The translations under genes and the position numbers were made by a program. This document shows positions 10,448 to 19,537 of a stretch of 64,000 nucleotides of DNA, piece by piece. The DNA is from Arthrobacter sp. CDRTa11 (GTDB lineage: Bacteria; Actinomycetota; Actinomycetes; Actinomycetales; Micrococcaceae), in contig NZ_CP044532.1 in NCBI RefSeq assembly GCF_026427775.1, positions 3,720,001 to 3,784,000 of the forward strand, in the 5' to 3' direction. The notes beneath the pieces are model-generated. The model saw only the letters and a program-made list of their open reading frames with translations. It was not told where the DNA came from and searched no databases. Positions within the stretch are counted from its first letter, which is position 1; every line of letters starts with the position of its first letter.

Positions 10448-11115
10448 AGCGCCCGCTTCCGTGGTCCGGGCACCTGGGCGTCGGACTCCCTCAGGTACAG
10501 GGGTGTTGAATCGAGCAGTTGCCCGCCCGCTGCCAGCCGTGCCAGGGCAAACTGGCCAAGGTAGAGGGCATCAGGCTGCTCTGCGATGAAGTCGGGGTCC
10601 GCGCGCAGGACGTCGGCGTACAGGCCGGCCCCTGCCCCGTAGGCAGGCAGGTCCGGCAAGTCGGCAGCGAACCCCACGTGCGGGCCGTCTTCCAGCTGCG
10701 GCAGCTTTCCTGCCGCCAGGCTGTAGCGGGCCCAGTAGACCTCTTTCCGCCGGGCATCCGTCACCACAAGGAATTCAGGAGCAGCGTCAGTGGATTCCGC
10801 CACTTCCAAGGCAACAGCGTCCAGGCTCATCAGGCCGTACAGCGGTTTGTCCCACACGAAGGCGAGGGTGCGGGCAGTGGCAATGCCTGACCTCAGGCCT
10901 GTGAACGGCCCTGGGCCCACCCCCGTCACGATCGCGTCGATGTCACGGCCGGAGACTCCGGCCGAGCTGAGGAGCTCCTCAATTCCCGGGGCCAGCACTT
11001 CTGCGTGGCTGCGGGTGTCCTCGGTGGAGAAGCTGGCCACCACGCCTTCGAGGGCGTCGTCCGAGACAAGGGCCGCGCTTGCCACGGCCGAGGTGTCGAT
11101 GGCGAGAAGAAGCAT
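10444..11115 (-). CDS. tsaB: tRNA threonylcarbamoyladenosine biosynthesis protein TsaB
   Basis: 223 residues. It starts LLLAIDTSAVASAALVSDD (ASKHA phosphate motif) with GVGPGPFTGLRSGIATARTLAF (about 66-87), the TsaB hallmark. It lacks the metal-binding histidines of TsaD, as expected, and acts as the partner that stabilises TsaD and TsaE. Its start codon shares one base with the tsaE stop and its end overlaps rimI. Confidence 0.95.
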   Translation of the reverse strand: MLLLAIDTSAVASAALVSDDALEGVVASFSTEDTRSHAEVLAPGIEELLSSAGVSGRDIDAIVTGVGPGPFTGLRSGIATARTLAFVWDKPLYGLMSLDAVALEVAESTDAAPEFLVVTDARRKEVYWARYSLAAGKLPQLEDGPHVGFAADLPDLPAYGAGAGLYADVLRADPDFIAEQPDALYLGQFALARLAAGGQLLDSTPLYLRESDAQVPGPRKRAL

Positions 11116-11726
11116 CAGGCTGTCCCTTCCAGGGCTCCGCCGAGGGCCGGCGCGGCACTCCAGCGGTCGCCGAACCCGCGCAGCACAATGGTGCGTGGCT
11201 CGTCGTTGTCCTCGGTATCAAAGTCCAAAGTGCCGCTACCGGCGCCGGCACCCCTGGCCTGGGCCTGGCTGGGCTGGGACGGCAGGCCGATGGCGCGCTG
11301 GAGATCGATCTCCAGCCGGTTATCACTGAGGTGCTCCACCCGGCCGCGTCCCCACTCCACCACCGTCACGGCCGAATCCATGGTGTTCTCCAGGTCAATG
11401 TCATCAATCTCCGAGGCGGACCCCAGCCGGTAGGCGTCCACGTGGACCAGGTCCGGGCCGCCGGGCCGTGGACCGTCCGGCAGGTTCGGATGGATGCGCA
11501 CCAGGACAAAGGTGGGCGAAATGACCCCGGCACGCACCCCCAGCCCTTCCCCCAACCCCTGCGTAAAGGTTGTCTTCCCCGCACCCAGTTCGCCGGAGAG
11601 CACCAGCAGGTCCCCGGCTTCCAACTCGGTGGCCAAGCCAGCACCGAGCGCATGTGTCTGGTCCGCCGTCGTCACGGTCAATGTCAGTTCCCAGTTGGGC
11701 TGGTCAGCGGGCGCCGGCACGCTCAT
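11115..11726 (-). CDS. tsaE: tRNA threonylcarbamoyladenosine biosynthesis ATPase TsaE
   Basis: 203 residues with the P-loop LSGELGAGKTTFTQGLGEGLG (about 44-63), ISPTFVLVRIH, and HVDAYRLGSASEIDDIDLE, the Walker-B-like region of the TsaE family. The C-terminal 50 residues are extended and Gly/Ala-rich compared with the roughly 155-residue E. coli protein. It is the ATPase that resets the TsaB-TsaD complex. It overlaps alr by four bases upstream. Confidence 0.95.
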   Translation of the reverse strand: MSVPAPADQPNWELTLTVTTADQTHALGAGLATELEAGDLLVLSGELGAGKTTFTQGLGEGLGVRAGVISPTFVLVRIHPNLPDGPRPGGPDLVHVDAYRLGSASEIDDIDLENTMDSAVTVVEWGRGRVEHLSDNRLEIDLQRAIGLPSQPSQAQARGAGAGSGTLDFDTEDNDEPRTIVLRGFGDRWSAAPALGGALEGTA

Positions 11727-12991
11727 GGCTTGGCCTGCCCGTTCACGGTTGCCTGCCCGTTCAGAGCCGCCTGCCCGTTAGTCTGGCCGTTGGCAGGCTC
11801 CACGGCCGCGCGTTCGTTGATGAAGCGCCGCGGCACCCGGGGGCCGATCCTGGTCACGATTTCGTAGTTGTTGGTGCCTGCTGCCCGCGCCCAGTCGTCG
11901 GCCGTCGGACCGCCGTCGGCACCGTTTCCGAACAGTTCCACTTCGGCACCCAGGAGCGCCGCCCCTGCCGGGCCGATGTTGCCGAGGTCGATAACCATCT
12001 GGTCCATGGCGATGCGGCCCACAACGGGATAGGTCCTGCCGGCTACCCGCACCGGACCGCCGGTTGCCACCCGGGGCACGCCGTCCGCGTAGCCCATGGG
12101 GATGAGCGCCAGGGTGCTGGGGCCGCTGGTGTGGTACCGGAGCCCGTAGGAAACGCCCTGCCCCTTCGGCACGTCCTTGCATTGGGACACCCGGGTCCGC
12201 AGCGTCATGGCCGGACGGAGGCCCAGTTCGGCGGACGTCTGGCCTTCGAAGGGCGAGAGGCCGTAAATGCCCAGTCCGACGCGGACCAGGTCAAAGTGTG
12301 TGTCGGGCCGGGACAAGGTGGCCGGGGTGTTGGCGAGATGGCGCACTTCAGGGTCCACGCCCGCGTCCTCCGCCACGGCAAGCACGTCACGGAACGCGGC
12401 GAGCTGCTGGTCCGTTTCGGGACGCTCAGGTTCATCGGCGACGGACAGGTGGGAGAAGATTCCCACGACACGCAGCAGCCCCTGGTCCTGGTACTCCATG
12501 GCTTCTCCGACGAGGTGGTCCCAGGAATCGAGGGTGGCGCCGTTCCGTCCCAGTCCCGTGTCCACCTTCAAATGGACCCGCGCAGGACGCTCCTGTTCAC
12601 GCGCGGCGGCCACGATCCTCTCCAGCTCCCAGCCGGAACACCCGATGTCGACGCCGGCCGCCACCGCGGCGCCAAAGTTGCTTTCCGTGGTGTGCAGCCA
12701 GGCCAGCAGGGGGGCGTCGATTCCTGCGGCCCGGAGCGCAAGCGCCTCGGAGATGTGGGCTACCCCCAGCCACGACGCGCCGGCTTCCATGGCTGCCCTG
12801 GCCACAGGGACTGCGCCGTGCCCGTAGGCGTCCGCCTTCACCACGGCCATGACCTTGGCGGGCAAGGCGGCAGCGGCCAGCCGGCGGACGTTGTGCCGGA
12901 TGGCTTCCAGATCTACGACGGCGGACCGCTCAGACAGGGGATCCGATCCTGGGGCCGCGCTGAAGTCACCGGTTGTTACGGGGTAAGTCAC
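11723..12991 (-). CDS. alr: Alanine racemase (PLP-dependent)
   Basis: 422 residues from a GTG at 12991 (VTYPVTTGDFSAAPGS). Another GTG at 13030 in the same frame has no better ribosome-binding site. The PLP lysine lies in VMAVVKADAYGHGAVPVA (about 44-61). The opposing catalytic tyrosine is in GVSYGLRYHTSG, and GYADGVPR and MDQMVIDLG are in place. It makes D-alanine for peptidoglycan. The last 22 residues repeat the triplet Asn-Gly-Gln four times (11729-11790). This low-complexity tail runs up to and over the start of tsaE. It is the first gene of the alr-tsaE-tsaB-rimI-tsaD operon. Confidence 0.95.
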   Translation of the reverse strand: MTYPVTTGDFSAAPGSDPLSERSAVVDLEAIRHNVRRLAAAALPAKVMAVVKADAYGHGAVPVARAAMEAGASWLGVAHISEALALRAAGIDAPLLAWLHTTESNFGAAVAAGVDIGCSGWELERIVAAAREQERPARVHLKVDTGLGRNGATLDSWDHLVGEAMEYQDQGLLRVVGIFSHLSVADEPERPETDQQLAAFRDVLAVAEDAGVDPEVRHLANTPATLSRPDTHFDLVRVGLGIYGLSPFEGQTSAELGLRPAMTLRTRVSQCKDVPKGQGVSYGLRYHTSGPSTLALIPMGYADGVPRVATGGPVRVAGRTYPVVGRIAMDQMVIDLGNIGPAGAALLGAEVELFGNGADGGPTADDWARAAGTNNYEIVTRIGPRVPRRFINERAAVEPANGQTNGQAALNGQATVNGQAKP

Positions 12992-13078
12992 CCTAGTGAT
13001 TCTAGTGCGGGCGGCCCCGCGGCAAATCACAGGCGGATAATCGCGGCGCCCGCATGCAGATCAGGCCATGTTTGCAGA

Positions 13079-14179
13079 TCAGGCGTCGGAGAGATGCGCG
13101 ATGGTGGCCGTGGCCCGGCGCTGCGCAGCGAGCGGGACGTCCTGGATGATCTCGGCGAGGAAGCTGAAACGGCGCAGCCACTGGCTGCTCTGGCGTTCCC
13201 GCCTGGCGTTGGCCCGTTGCCACCAGTCAGCAATGTCACCCCATCCCGGGGCCGCCAAGGAACCGCCCACTTCCTGCACGGCCAGCGAGGCGCAGAGGTT
13301 CGCAAAACGGAGCCTGTTGCCCAATGGCCAGCCGGCGAGGCTGCCCACGATGAACGCGGCGTCAAAGCAGTCACCGGCGCCGGTGGGATCATAGGCGGCC
13401 ACAGGCAGAGACGGTACCCACTCCTCCTCCCCAGTCTCGGAGTCCACGGCCATTGCCCCCTGGGCGCCGAGCGTCACCACTGCCACCGGCACCCGGTCAG
13501 CGAGGGAGTACAGCGCGGCCCAGGGGTCGTCCTTTCCCGTGAACGCCATGGCCTCGCGCTGGTTGGGCAGGAACGCGTGGAAGTACTGCAGGTTCTCCAG
13601 CCGGACCGGTGACCATTCGCCGCTGGGGTCCCATCCCACGTCGCCGAAAAGCTTAACGCCGGCCTGGTAGGCCTCCTTGGCCCAGGGCTCAATCTCAAGC
13701 CCCAGCTCGGCGATGCCCGCGAGCGCCGGTGGCGGCACGCCGATCAGGTCCGAGGCGGTGATGGGGGCGGGGTGACCATGGGTCACCAGCGAGCGGTCCT
13801 TTTCGACGCTGAGCGACACGGTGACAGGCGAGTGCCAGCCCGGGATGCGGCGGGACAGGCTGAGATCCACGTGTTCCTGGCTGGCCAGGATTTTCCAGTT
13901 GTAGTCGCCGTAGCCGTCGTCCCCGAAAGCTGCCGCCAAACCGGTCCGGAGGCCCAGCCGGGCGGCGGCAATGGCCTGGTTCGCTACCCCGCCGGGGCAG
14001 CTGCCCATTCCCTCGCTCCAGATTTCGGTGCCAGGTTCCGGGGCGTGCGGCAACCCGGTGAAGATGATGTCCTGAAAGACGGTACCGGCCAGGATCAGGT
14101 CGAACTGCCCGTCCGACGGCGTGCGGACGGCTGAGAGCGGATCGAATCTGCGGGCGGGGATCGCGTCCATGTCCGGCAC
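13079..14179 (-). CDS. PfkB-family carbohydrate kinase
   Basis: 366 residues. The PfkB fold is shown by GSCPGGVANQAIAAARLG (about 58-75, sugar-binding Gly-Gly) and the anion-hole/catalytic motif AAYDPTGAGDCFDAAFIVG (about 264-282). It phosphorylates a sugar or nucleoside-like alcohol with ATP, and the substrate is not evident. The start is a GTG at 14179, with an ATG three codons on as an alternative. It is divergent from a GH4 glycosidase with 62 bases between starts. A joint sugar-catabolic role is an inference. Confidence 0.88.
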   Translation of the reverse strand: MPDMDAIPARRFDPLSAVRTPSDGQFDLILAGTVFQDIIFTGLPHAPEPGTEIWSEGMGSCPGGVANQAIAAARLGLRTGLAAAFGDDGYGDYNWKILASQEHVDLSLSRRIPGWHSPVTVSLSVEKDRSLVTHGHPAPITASDLIGVPPPALAGIAELGLEIEPWAKEAYQAGVKLFGDVGWDPSGEWSPVRLENLQYFHAFLPNQREAMAFTGKDDPWAALYSLADRVPVAVVTLGAQGAMAVDSETGEEEWVPSLPVAAYDPTGAGDCFDAAFIVGSLAGWPLGNRLRFANLCASLAVQEVGGSLAAPGWGDIADWWQRANARRERQSSQWLRRFSFLAEIIQDVPLAAQRRATATIAHLSDA

Positions 14180-14241
14180 ACTACGCCCTGCCGCGGCCCT
14201 GCGGTAGGGGGCGCACCGCCACCGGGCCTAGACTGCTGACC

Positions 14242-15672
14242 ATGCGGCTTATGATTGCCGGCGGCGGTGGATTCCGCGTCCCGCTGGTCTACCGGGCGCT
14301 GGCCTCCCCCGCCTTTGCGGGCACGGTCAGCGAACTGGTGCTGTTCGACGTCGATCCTGCCCGACTGAGTGCCATCACAGCCGTTCTGAAGTCCATGCCC
14401 GACGCCGACAACGGGGCTTTGAGGCCTACCGTCCGTACAACGTCATCCCTCCCCGAGGCGCTCTCCGGAGCACAGATGGTCTTCGCCGCGATCCGTCCCG
14501 GCGGTACGGCCGGCCGGGTGGCCGATGAGCGCGTGGCCCAGGACCTTGGCCTGCTGGGGCAGGAGACCACCGGCGCGGGCGGCATCTCCTACGCCCTGCG
14601 CACCATTCCGGAGATGCTCAGCCTTGCCCGGCAGATGCAGGAACATTGCCCGGACGCCTGGCTCATCAACTTCACCAACCCGGCCGGTATGGTCACCGAG
14701 GCCCTGCTGCCTGTCCTCGGCCCAAGAGTCATCGGGATCTGCGACTCGGCAGGCGGGCTGGTCCACCGCGCAGCCCGTGCAGCCGGCATCACCCTGCAGG
14801 AGGGAAATCTCGACGGCGTGGGCTACTACGGGCTGAACCACCTGGGCTGGCTTTACCGGCTGGAGTCGGGCGGGCGCGATGTGCTTCCGGAGCTGTTGTC
14901 CGACGCCAACGCCCTCGCTTCGTTCGAGGAAGGCCGCCTGTTCCCGCAGCCTTTCCTGGCCGGGCTGGGCGCCCTCCCCAACGAATACCTCTTTTACTAC
15001 TACCAGCGTGAAAGTGCCACCGCCGCCATGCGCGCCATGGCTCAGACCCGTGGCCAGTCCATCCATGACCAGCAGTCCGGGCTTTACCCACGGCTCGCGG
15101 CAGCAGGCACCGACGCCTACCGTCTGTGGGACGAAGCCCGCCGGTCCCGCGAGGAAGGGTACCTGGCCGAGGCCCGCACGCACGGCGAACAGCGCGACGA
15201 GGACGACCTCGCCGGCGGCGGGTATGAACGGGTGGCGCTGGCGGTCATGCGGGCCTTGGCCGGCGGCCCGCCCGAGGCGGGCCAGGCCCAGCTGATCCTC
15301 AACACACGCAACTCGCTGCCGCCCGGTCCGGAAGGAACTGGCCCGGCCGCTCCGGAACCGGCCATTCCGGGACTGCCTGCCGACGCCGTCGTCGAGGTCC
15401 CCTGCACCATAACGCCCGACGGCGCGGTGCCGCTTCCGCAGTCTGCCCCGCCGGAGGAGCAACTCGCGCTGCTTCGCCGGGTCAAGGAGGTGGAACAGCT
15501 CACCGTCCAGGCGGCGGCGAGTGGAGACCGGACTGCCGCCGTCGAAGCATTCTCACGGCACCCGCTGGTGGATTCAGCCGAGCTGGGGGCTGCCTTGCTG
15601 GCTGGCTATGAAAGCGAGTTCCCGGCCCTGCAGCGGCTGTGGCGCCGTGGGCCTGATGGGCAGCAGTCCTAA
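14242..15672 (+). CDS. Glycoside hydrolase family 4, 6-phospho-beta-glucosidase-like
   Basis: 476 residues, starting with the NAD-binding MRLMIAGGGGFRVPLVYRAL. GH4 enzymes cleave glycosides by a redox mechanism using NAD and a divalent metal. The metal-binding cysteine is Cys167 in VIGICDSAG, and the second ligand is in GLNHLGW (Asn199-His200). NFTNPAGMVTEAL and GQETTGAGGISYALR are also family motifs. The distal part (about 370-420) is Pro/Ala-rich and variable. Phosphorylated beta-glucoside is the likely substrate, but no PTS gene is in view. Its last four bases overlap the stop of the convergent GNAT gene. Confidence 0.9.
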   Translation: MRLMIAGGGGFRVPLVYRALASPAFAGTVSELVLFDVDPARLSAITAVLKSMPDADNGALRPTVRTTSSLPEALSGAQMVFAAIRPGGTAGRVADERVAQDLGLLGQETTGAGGISYALRTIPEMLSLARQMQEHCPDAWLINFTNPAGMVTEALLPVLGPRVIGICDSAGGLVHRAARAAGITLQEGNLDGVGYYGLNHLGWLYRLESGGRDVLPELLSDANALASFEEGRLFPQPFLAGLGALPNEYLFYYYQRESATAAMRAMAQTRGQSIHDQQSGLYPRLAAAGTDAYRLWDEARRSREEGYLAEARTHGEQRDEDDLAGGGYERVALAVMRALAGGPPEAGQAQLILNTRNSLPPGPEGTGPAAPEPAIPGLPADAVVEVPCTITPDGAVPLPQSAPPEEQLALLRRVKEVEQLTVQAAASGDRTAAVEAFSRHPLVDSAELGAALLAGYESEFPALQRLWRRGPDGQQS

Positions 15673-16202
15673 AGCCTGCGGTACATCACATGCAGCCCGA
15701 CGTACCCCAAAGCGGGGTGGTGGAAGGCTTCGGGGATGGTAGCCAGGATTTCGAAGCCCATCCCCTGCCACGCGGCTACGGCCCTGACGTTGCTTTCCAC
15801 CACGGCGTTGAACTGCATGGCCCGGAACCCGGCGCTCCGCGCTGCTTCCAGGGAGTAGGTGCACAGAGCCCGCGCAACCCCCTTGCCGCCGTGATCGCCG
15901 TGAACCATGTACCCGGCATTGGCAACATGGCTTCCGGGGCCGCCCTGGTTGGGGTGCAGCTCGCCGGTACCGATCACCACGCCGTCGGGAGTTACCGCCA
16001 CAAAGGCCTGGCCCGGCGGCTCCTTGAACCAGCGCTCCCTGGCATCATCCTCAGGCGTGTCCCGGTCCCAGGTGAAGGTCTCGCCTGCCCTGATCACCGG
16101 CTCCAGCACGGCCCACATACCGGGCCAGTCCCCGGCGGTGGCCGGGCGCACGGAAAAATCCGGAGAAGTGGAACTGGAACTGGGATCTGGGGCTGCTCTC
16201 AC
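15669..16202 (-). CDS. GNAT family N-acetyltransferase
   Basis: 177 residues. After a Ser-rich 14-residue lead comes FSVRPATAGDWPGMWAVLEP, then the acetyl-CoA loop HGDHGGKGVARALCTYSLEAA (about 101-121) and NAVVESNVRAVAAWQGMGFE (about 130-149). These are motifs A and B of the GNAT fold. The substrate is unknown. The gene overlaps the convergent GH4 gene by four bases at the stop codons and is divergent from mshA. Confidence 0.85.
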   Translation of the reverse strand: MRAAPDPSSSSTSPDFSVRPATAGDWPGMWAVLEPVIRAGETFTWDRDTPEDDARERWFKEPPGQAFVAVTPDGVVIGTGELHPNQGGPGSHVANAGYMVHGDHGGKGVARALCTYSLEAARSAGFRAMQFNAVVESNVRAVAAWQGMGFEILATIPEAFHHPALGYVGLHVMYRRL

Positions 16203-16359
16203 AAGCGCCCACGCTAGCAGCCGGAACGGCTCTCTGAAGGAGGAATTTAACTGACGTGAAGCTGGCCGTTAACAGAGGAGTAGTGTTTTATCGAATGCAC
16301 CACCACAGGCGCCGCCCGTGCAGTGCCGGTGGCAATGCGGGCGGTTGGAAGGAGATTTC

Positions 16360-17625
16360 ATGACACTGATCCGCAGGGTCGCGATGCTCTCCCTCCACAC
16401 GTCCCCCATGGAGCAGCCGGGCTCAGGGGACGCCGGTGGAATGAACGTCTATGTCCGGGAGCTGGCATCAGCGCTTGCCGAGCTCGGTGTGGAGGTGGAA
16501 ATCTTCACCCGCTCCACGTCAGCCCGGCAGCCCGCCGTCGAACATCCCGCCCCCGGCGTATGCGTCCACAACGTTCTCGCCGGGCCGCGGCAGAAAATCC
16601 CGAAAGAGGAGCTCCCAGCGCTGCTGCACCATTTCGTTGCCGAGATCGAGCAGATCCGCCAGCGCCAGCTGCACGGCCGGTACGACGTCATCCACTCGCA
16701 TTATTGGGTGTCCGGAATCGCGGGCCTGGAGCTGTCCGAGCTCTGGGGCGTGCCGCTGGTCCACACCATGCACACCATGGCCAAGGTCAAGAATCTGTTG
16801 CTCGAGTCGGGGGAACAGCCGGAGCCGCGGCGCCGTGAGGTAGGCGAGCAGCGTATCGTGGACGGTTCCGAACGGCTGATCGCCAACACCAGTGCCGAGG
16901 CAGCCGAACTGGTGTCGCACTACAACGCGGATTTCGAGCAGATCGACATCGCGCCGCCAGGAGTGGACCTGAGCACCTTCACGCCTGCGTTCCGTTCGCG
17001 GTCGCGGGCAGAGCGCGGCGTACCGGCGGAAACATTCCACCTGGTGTTCGCCGGCCGCATCCAGAGGCTGAAGGGCCCGCAGATACTGCTCAAGGCAGCT
17101 GCCCTGCTGCGGTCCCGGCGCCCCGGGATCGATCTTCGGCTTACCATCCTTGGCGCGCTGAGCGGCAACAAGGATTTCAACCTCCGGCACCTGATCGCGG
17201 ACGCCGGAATGGAAGACGTTGTGACGCATCTTCCGCCTGTGGGGGCAGCGGAGCTGGCGGCCTGGTTCAGGTCAGCAGACGTAGTGGTCATGCCGTCCTA
17301 CAGCGAGTCATTCGGGCTGGTCGCGCTGGAGGCACAGGCCTGCGGGACGCCCGTGGTGGCCACCCGGGTGGGCGGACTTTCGCGGGCTATCTGCCACGGC
17401 CGGACCGGCCTGCTGGTGAAAGGCCACCACGCCGCGGACTGGGCCGATGCACTCGAAGCCCTGTACGACGATCCGGCCACCCGTGAGGACATGGGGCGGG
17501 CCGCCGCCATCAGGGCGGAGAACTCAGGCTGGCAGCGCACCGCCGCCATTACGCTCGAAAGCTACCATGCCGCCGTCGACAACCATTTGGGCCGCCGGCT
17601 GATCCCGGCGGTCCAGGCCCCCTGA
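16360..17625 (+). CDS. mshA: D-inositol-3-phosphate glycosyltransferase MshA
   Basis: 421 residues. The ATG at 16360 is chosen because a strong GGAAGGAG ribosome-binding site lies just upstream. The GT4, GT-B-fold protein begins TLIRRVAMLSLHTSPMEQPG with DAGGMNVYVRELA, the MshA UDP-GlcNAc/inositol-phosphate loop. THTMAKVKNLL and the C-terminal E-x7-E motif in SYSESFGLVALEAQACG (about 313-329) follow. It makes the first committed intermediate of mycothiol from UDP-GlcNAc and 1D-myo-inositol 3-phosphate. Inositol-3-phosphate synthase is encoded 4 kb downstream. Confidence 0.94.
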   Translation: MTLIRRVAMLSLHTSPMEQPGSGDAGGMNVYVRELASALAELGVEVEIFTRSTSARQPAVEHPAPGVCVHNVLAGPRQKIPKEELPALLHHFVAEIEQIRQRQLHGRYDVIHSHYWVSGIAGLELSELWGVPLVHTMHTMAKVKNLLLESGEQPEPRRREVGEQRIVDGSERLIANTSAEAAELVSHYNADFEQIDIAPPGVDLSTFTPAFRSRSRAERGVPAETFHLVFAGRIQRLKGPQILLKAAALLRSRRPGIDLRLTILGALSGNKDFNLRHLIADAGMEDVVTHLPPVGAAELAAWFRSADVVVMPSYSESFGLVALEAQACGTPVVATRVGGLSRAICHGRTGLLVKGHHAADWADALEALYDDPATREDMGRAAAIRAENSGWQRTAAITLESYHAAVDNHLGRRLIPAVQAP

Positions 17626-17673
17626 AAGCCAGCGCGCCCGCCTGGCCGAAGAGATACCGAACAAAGGACGAAG

Positions 17674-19356
17674 ATGTCTGAACGGATGACCCTCAGCGAC
17701 CTCGACATTGCCAGGCAGGCCAGCATCAGGCCCATCGAAGACATCGCGGCGGCTGCCGGCATCAACTCCGGGGCGCTTGAGCTGTATGGCAGGTTCAAGG
17801 CAAAGATTGACCCGGCACGGCTGGACGCCCCGGCCCCCGCAGGAAAGGTGGTGCTGGTTTCGGCCATGTCCCCTACCCCCGCCGGCGAAGGGAAATCCAC
17901 CACAACGGTTGGCTTGGCTGATTCGCTGGCGCGGGCCGGCCACAAGGTGATGATTGCGCTGCGGGAACCGTCACTGGGGCCGATCCTGGGCATGAAGGGC
18001 GGTGCCACCGGCGGCGGCTATTCCCAGGTTCTTCCCATGGATGAGATCAACCTGCACTTCACGGGCGACTTCCATGCCGTGACCTCCGCGAACAATGCGC
18101 TGATGGCGCTCGTGGACAACCACATCTACCAGGGCAACGAGCTGAACATAGATCCGCGGCGGATGACTTTTAAGCGGGTCCTGGACATGAACGACAGGTC
18201 GCTGCGGGAAATCATCATCGGGCTGGGCGGGCCAACCCAGGGAGTCCCCCGGCAGGACGGGTTCGACATCACCGTAGCCTCGGAGATCATGGCGGTGTTC
18301 TGCCTGGCCACCGACCTGGCGGACCTCCGCAGGCGCCTGGGCCTGATTACGTTCGGCTACACGTATGACCGTTCGCCTGTCACGGTAGCTGACCTGGGCG
18401 TCGAGGGTGCGCTGGCGCTGCTCCTCAAGGAAGCCATCAAGCCCAACCTGGTGCAGACCATCGCCGGTACCCCGGCGCTGGTCCACGGCGGGCCGTTCGC
18501 CAACATCGCGCACGGCTGCAATTCCCTCATTGCCACGCAGACAGCACGGCGGCTTGCCGACATTGTGGTGACCGAGGCCGGGTTTGGCGCAGACCTGGGT
18601 GCGGAGAAGTACATGGACATTAAGGCGCGCGTAGCGGATGTGGCGCCGTCCGCCGTCGTGGTGGTGGCCACCGTGAGGGCTCTGAAGATGCAGGGCGGCG
18701 TGGCTGCGGACAGGCTCAAGGAACCGGACCTCGAGGCGCTTCTCGCCGGCATTGATAATCTTCGCCGCCATGTCCACAACGTGGCGAAGTTCGGGGTGAC
18801 ACCCGTGGTGGCCATCAACAGGTTCGCCACGGACACACAGGAGGAGCTCGACTGGCTTCTCGAGTGGTGCGCCGCCGAGGGTGTCCTGGCGGCGGTTGCG
18901 GATGTGTGGGGACGCGGCGGCGGCGGGGACGGCGGCGATGAACTGGCAGCCATAGTCGCCAAGGTGGTTGCCGAACCCAACGGCTTCAAACACCTGTACC
19001 CGCTGGACCTGCCGGTGGAGGACAAGATTGCTCGAATTGCCCGTGAGATATACGGCGCGGACGGGGTGGAGTTCTCGGTCCCGGCTCAGAAACGGCTGGC
19101 GGACATCCGAAAAAACGGCTGGGGCGGACTGCCGGTCTGCATGGCCAAGACCCAGTATTCCTTCAGCGACGACGCTTCCCGGCTTGGTGCGCCCAGCGGC
19201 TTCACCATCCATGTGCGCGACCTCATCCCCAAGACCGGCGCCGGGTTCATCGTGGCCCTGACCGGAGCCGTGATGACCATGCCAGGCCTGCCGCCTGTCC
19301 CGGCGGCGATGCGGATGGACGTGGACGACGCCGGCAACCCCGTCGGCCTCTCCTGA
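17674..19356 (+). CDS. fhs: Formate-tetrahydrofolate ligase
   Basis: 560 residues, standard length. The P-loop is [20 protein letters not shown] (about 68-87). The family signature GAKGGAAGGG-type loop is present as [17 protein letters not shown] (about 107-123). [17 protein letters not shown] and [15 protein letters not shown] also match. It activates formate as 10-formyl-THF using ATP, for one-carbon metabolism. It starts 48 bases after mshA on the same strand, with GAACAAAGGACGAAG as ribosome-binding region. Its stop is followed five bases later by the repeat array at 19361. Confidence 0.96.
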   Translation: MSERMTLSDLDIARQASIRPIEDIAAAAGINSGALELYGRFKAKIDPARLDAPAPAGKVVLVSAMSPTPAGEGKSTTTVGLADSLARAGHKVMIALREPSLGPILGMKGGATGGGYSQVLPMDEINLHFTGDFHAVTSANNALMALVDNHIYQGNELNIDPRRMTFKRVLDMNDRSLREIIIGLGGPTQGVPRQDGFDITVASEIMAVFCLATDLADLRRRLGLITFGYTYDRSPVTVADLGVEGALALLLKEAIKPNLVQTIAGTPALVHGGPFANIAHGCNSLIATQTARRLADIVVTEAGFGADLGAEKYMDIKARVADVAPSAVVVVATVRALKMQGGVAADRLKEPDLEALLAGIDNLRRHVHNVAKFGVTPVVAINRFATDTQEELDWLLEWCAAEGVLAAVADVWGRGGGGDGGDELAAIVAKVVAEPNGFKHLYPLDLPVEDKIARIAREIYGADGVEFSVPAQKRLADIRKNGWGGLPVCMAKTQYSFSDDASRLGAPSGFTIHVRDLIPKTGAGFIVALTGAVMTMPGLPPVPAAMRMDVDDAGNPVGLS

Positions 19357-19360
19357 CCGG

Positions 19361-19474
19361 GACGCTCTCTCACTTAATGTCGGTTTTCGAGCGACCCTCT
19401 CTCACCTAATGTCGGTTTTGAGCGACCCTCTCTCAGTCAATGTCGGTTTTCGAGCGACCCTCTCGCACCTACCG
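19361..19474 (+). repeat. Left direct-repeat array, 3 full units and 1 partial, flanking the DUF559 gene
   Basis: Units at 19361-19392, 19393-19423, 19424-19455 and a partial at 19456-19474. The shared pattern is GA(C)(C/G)CTCTCTCACTTAATGTCGGTTTTCGAGC, 31-32 bases, in head-to-tail order. The array begins five bases after the fhs stop codon. Reverse-complement copies occur at 20518-20650 on the other side of the gene. Confidence 0.9.
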
Positions 19475-19537
19475 AAGCCACATACCGCCTGTGGATAACT
19501 TCTGCAGCCTTTTGCCGTTTCGGGTAACAATGCCGTC

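Noticed and set aside
16203..16359. mshA promoter
   Set aside because: TTAACT and TAACAG are 17 bases apart, but the -10 is poor and several alternatives are equally weak.
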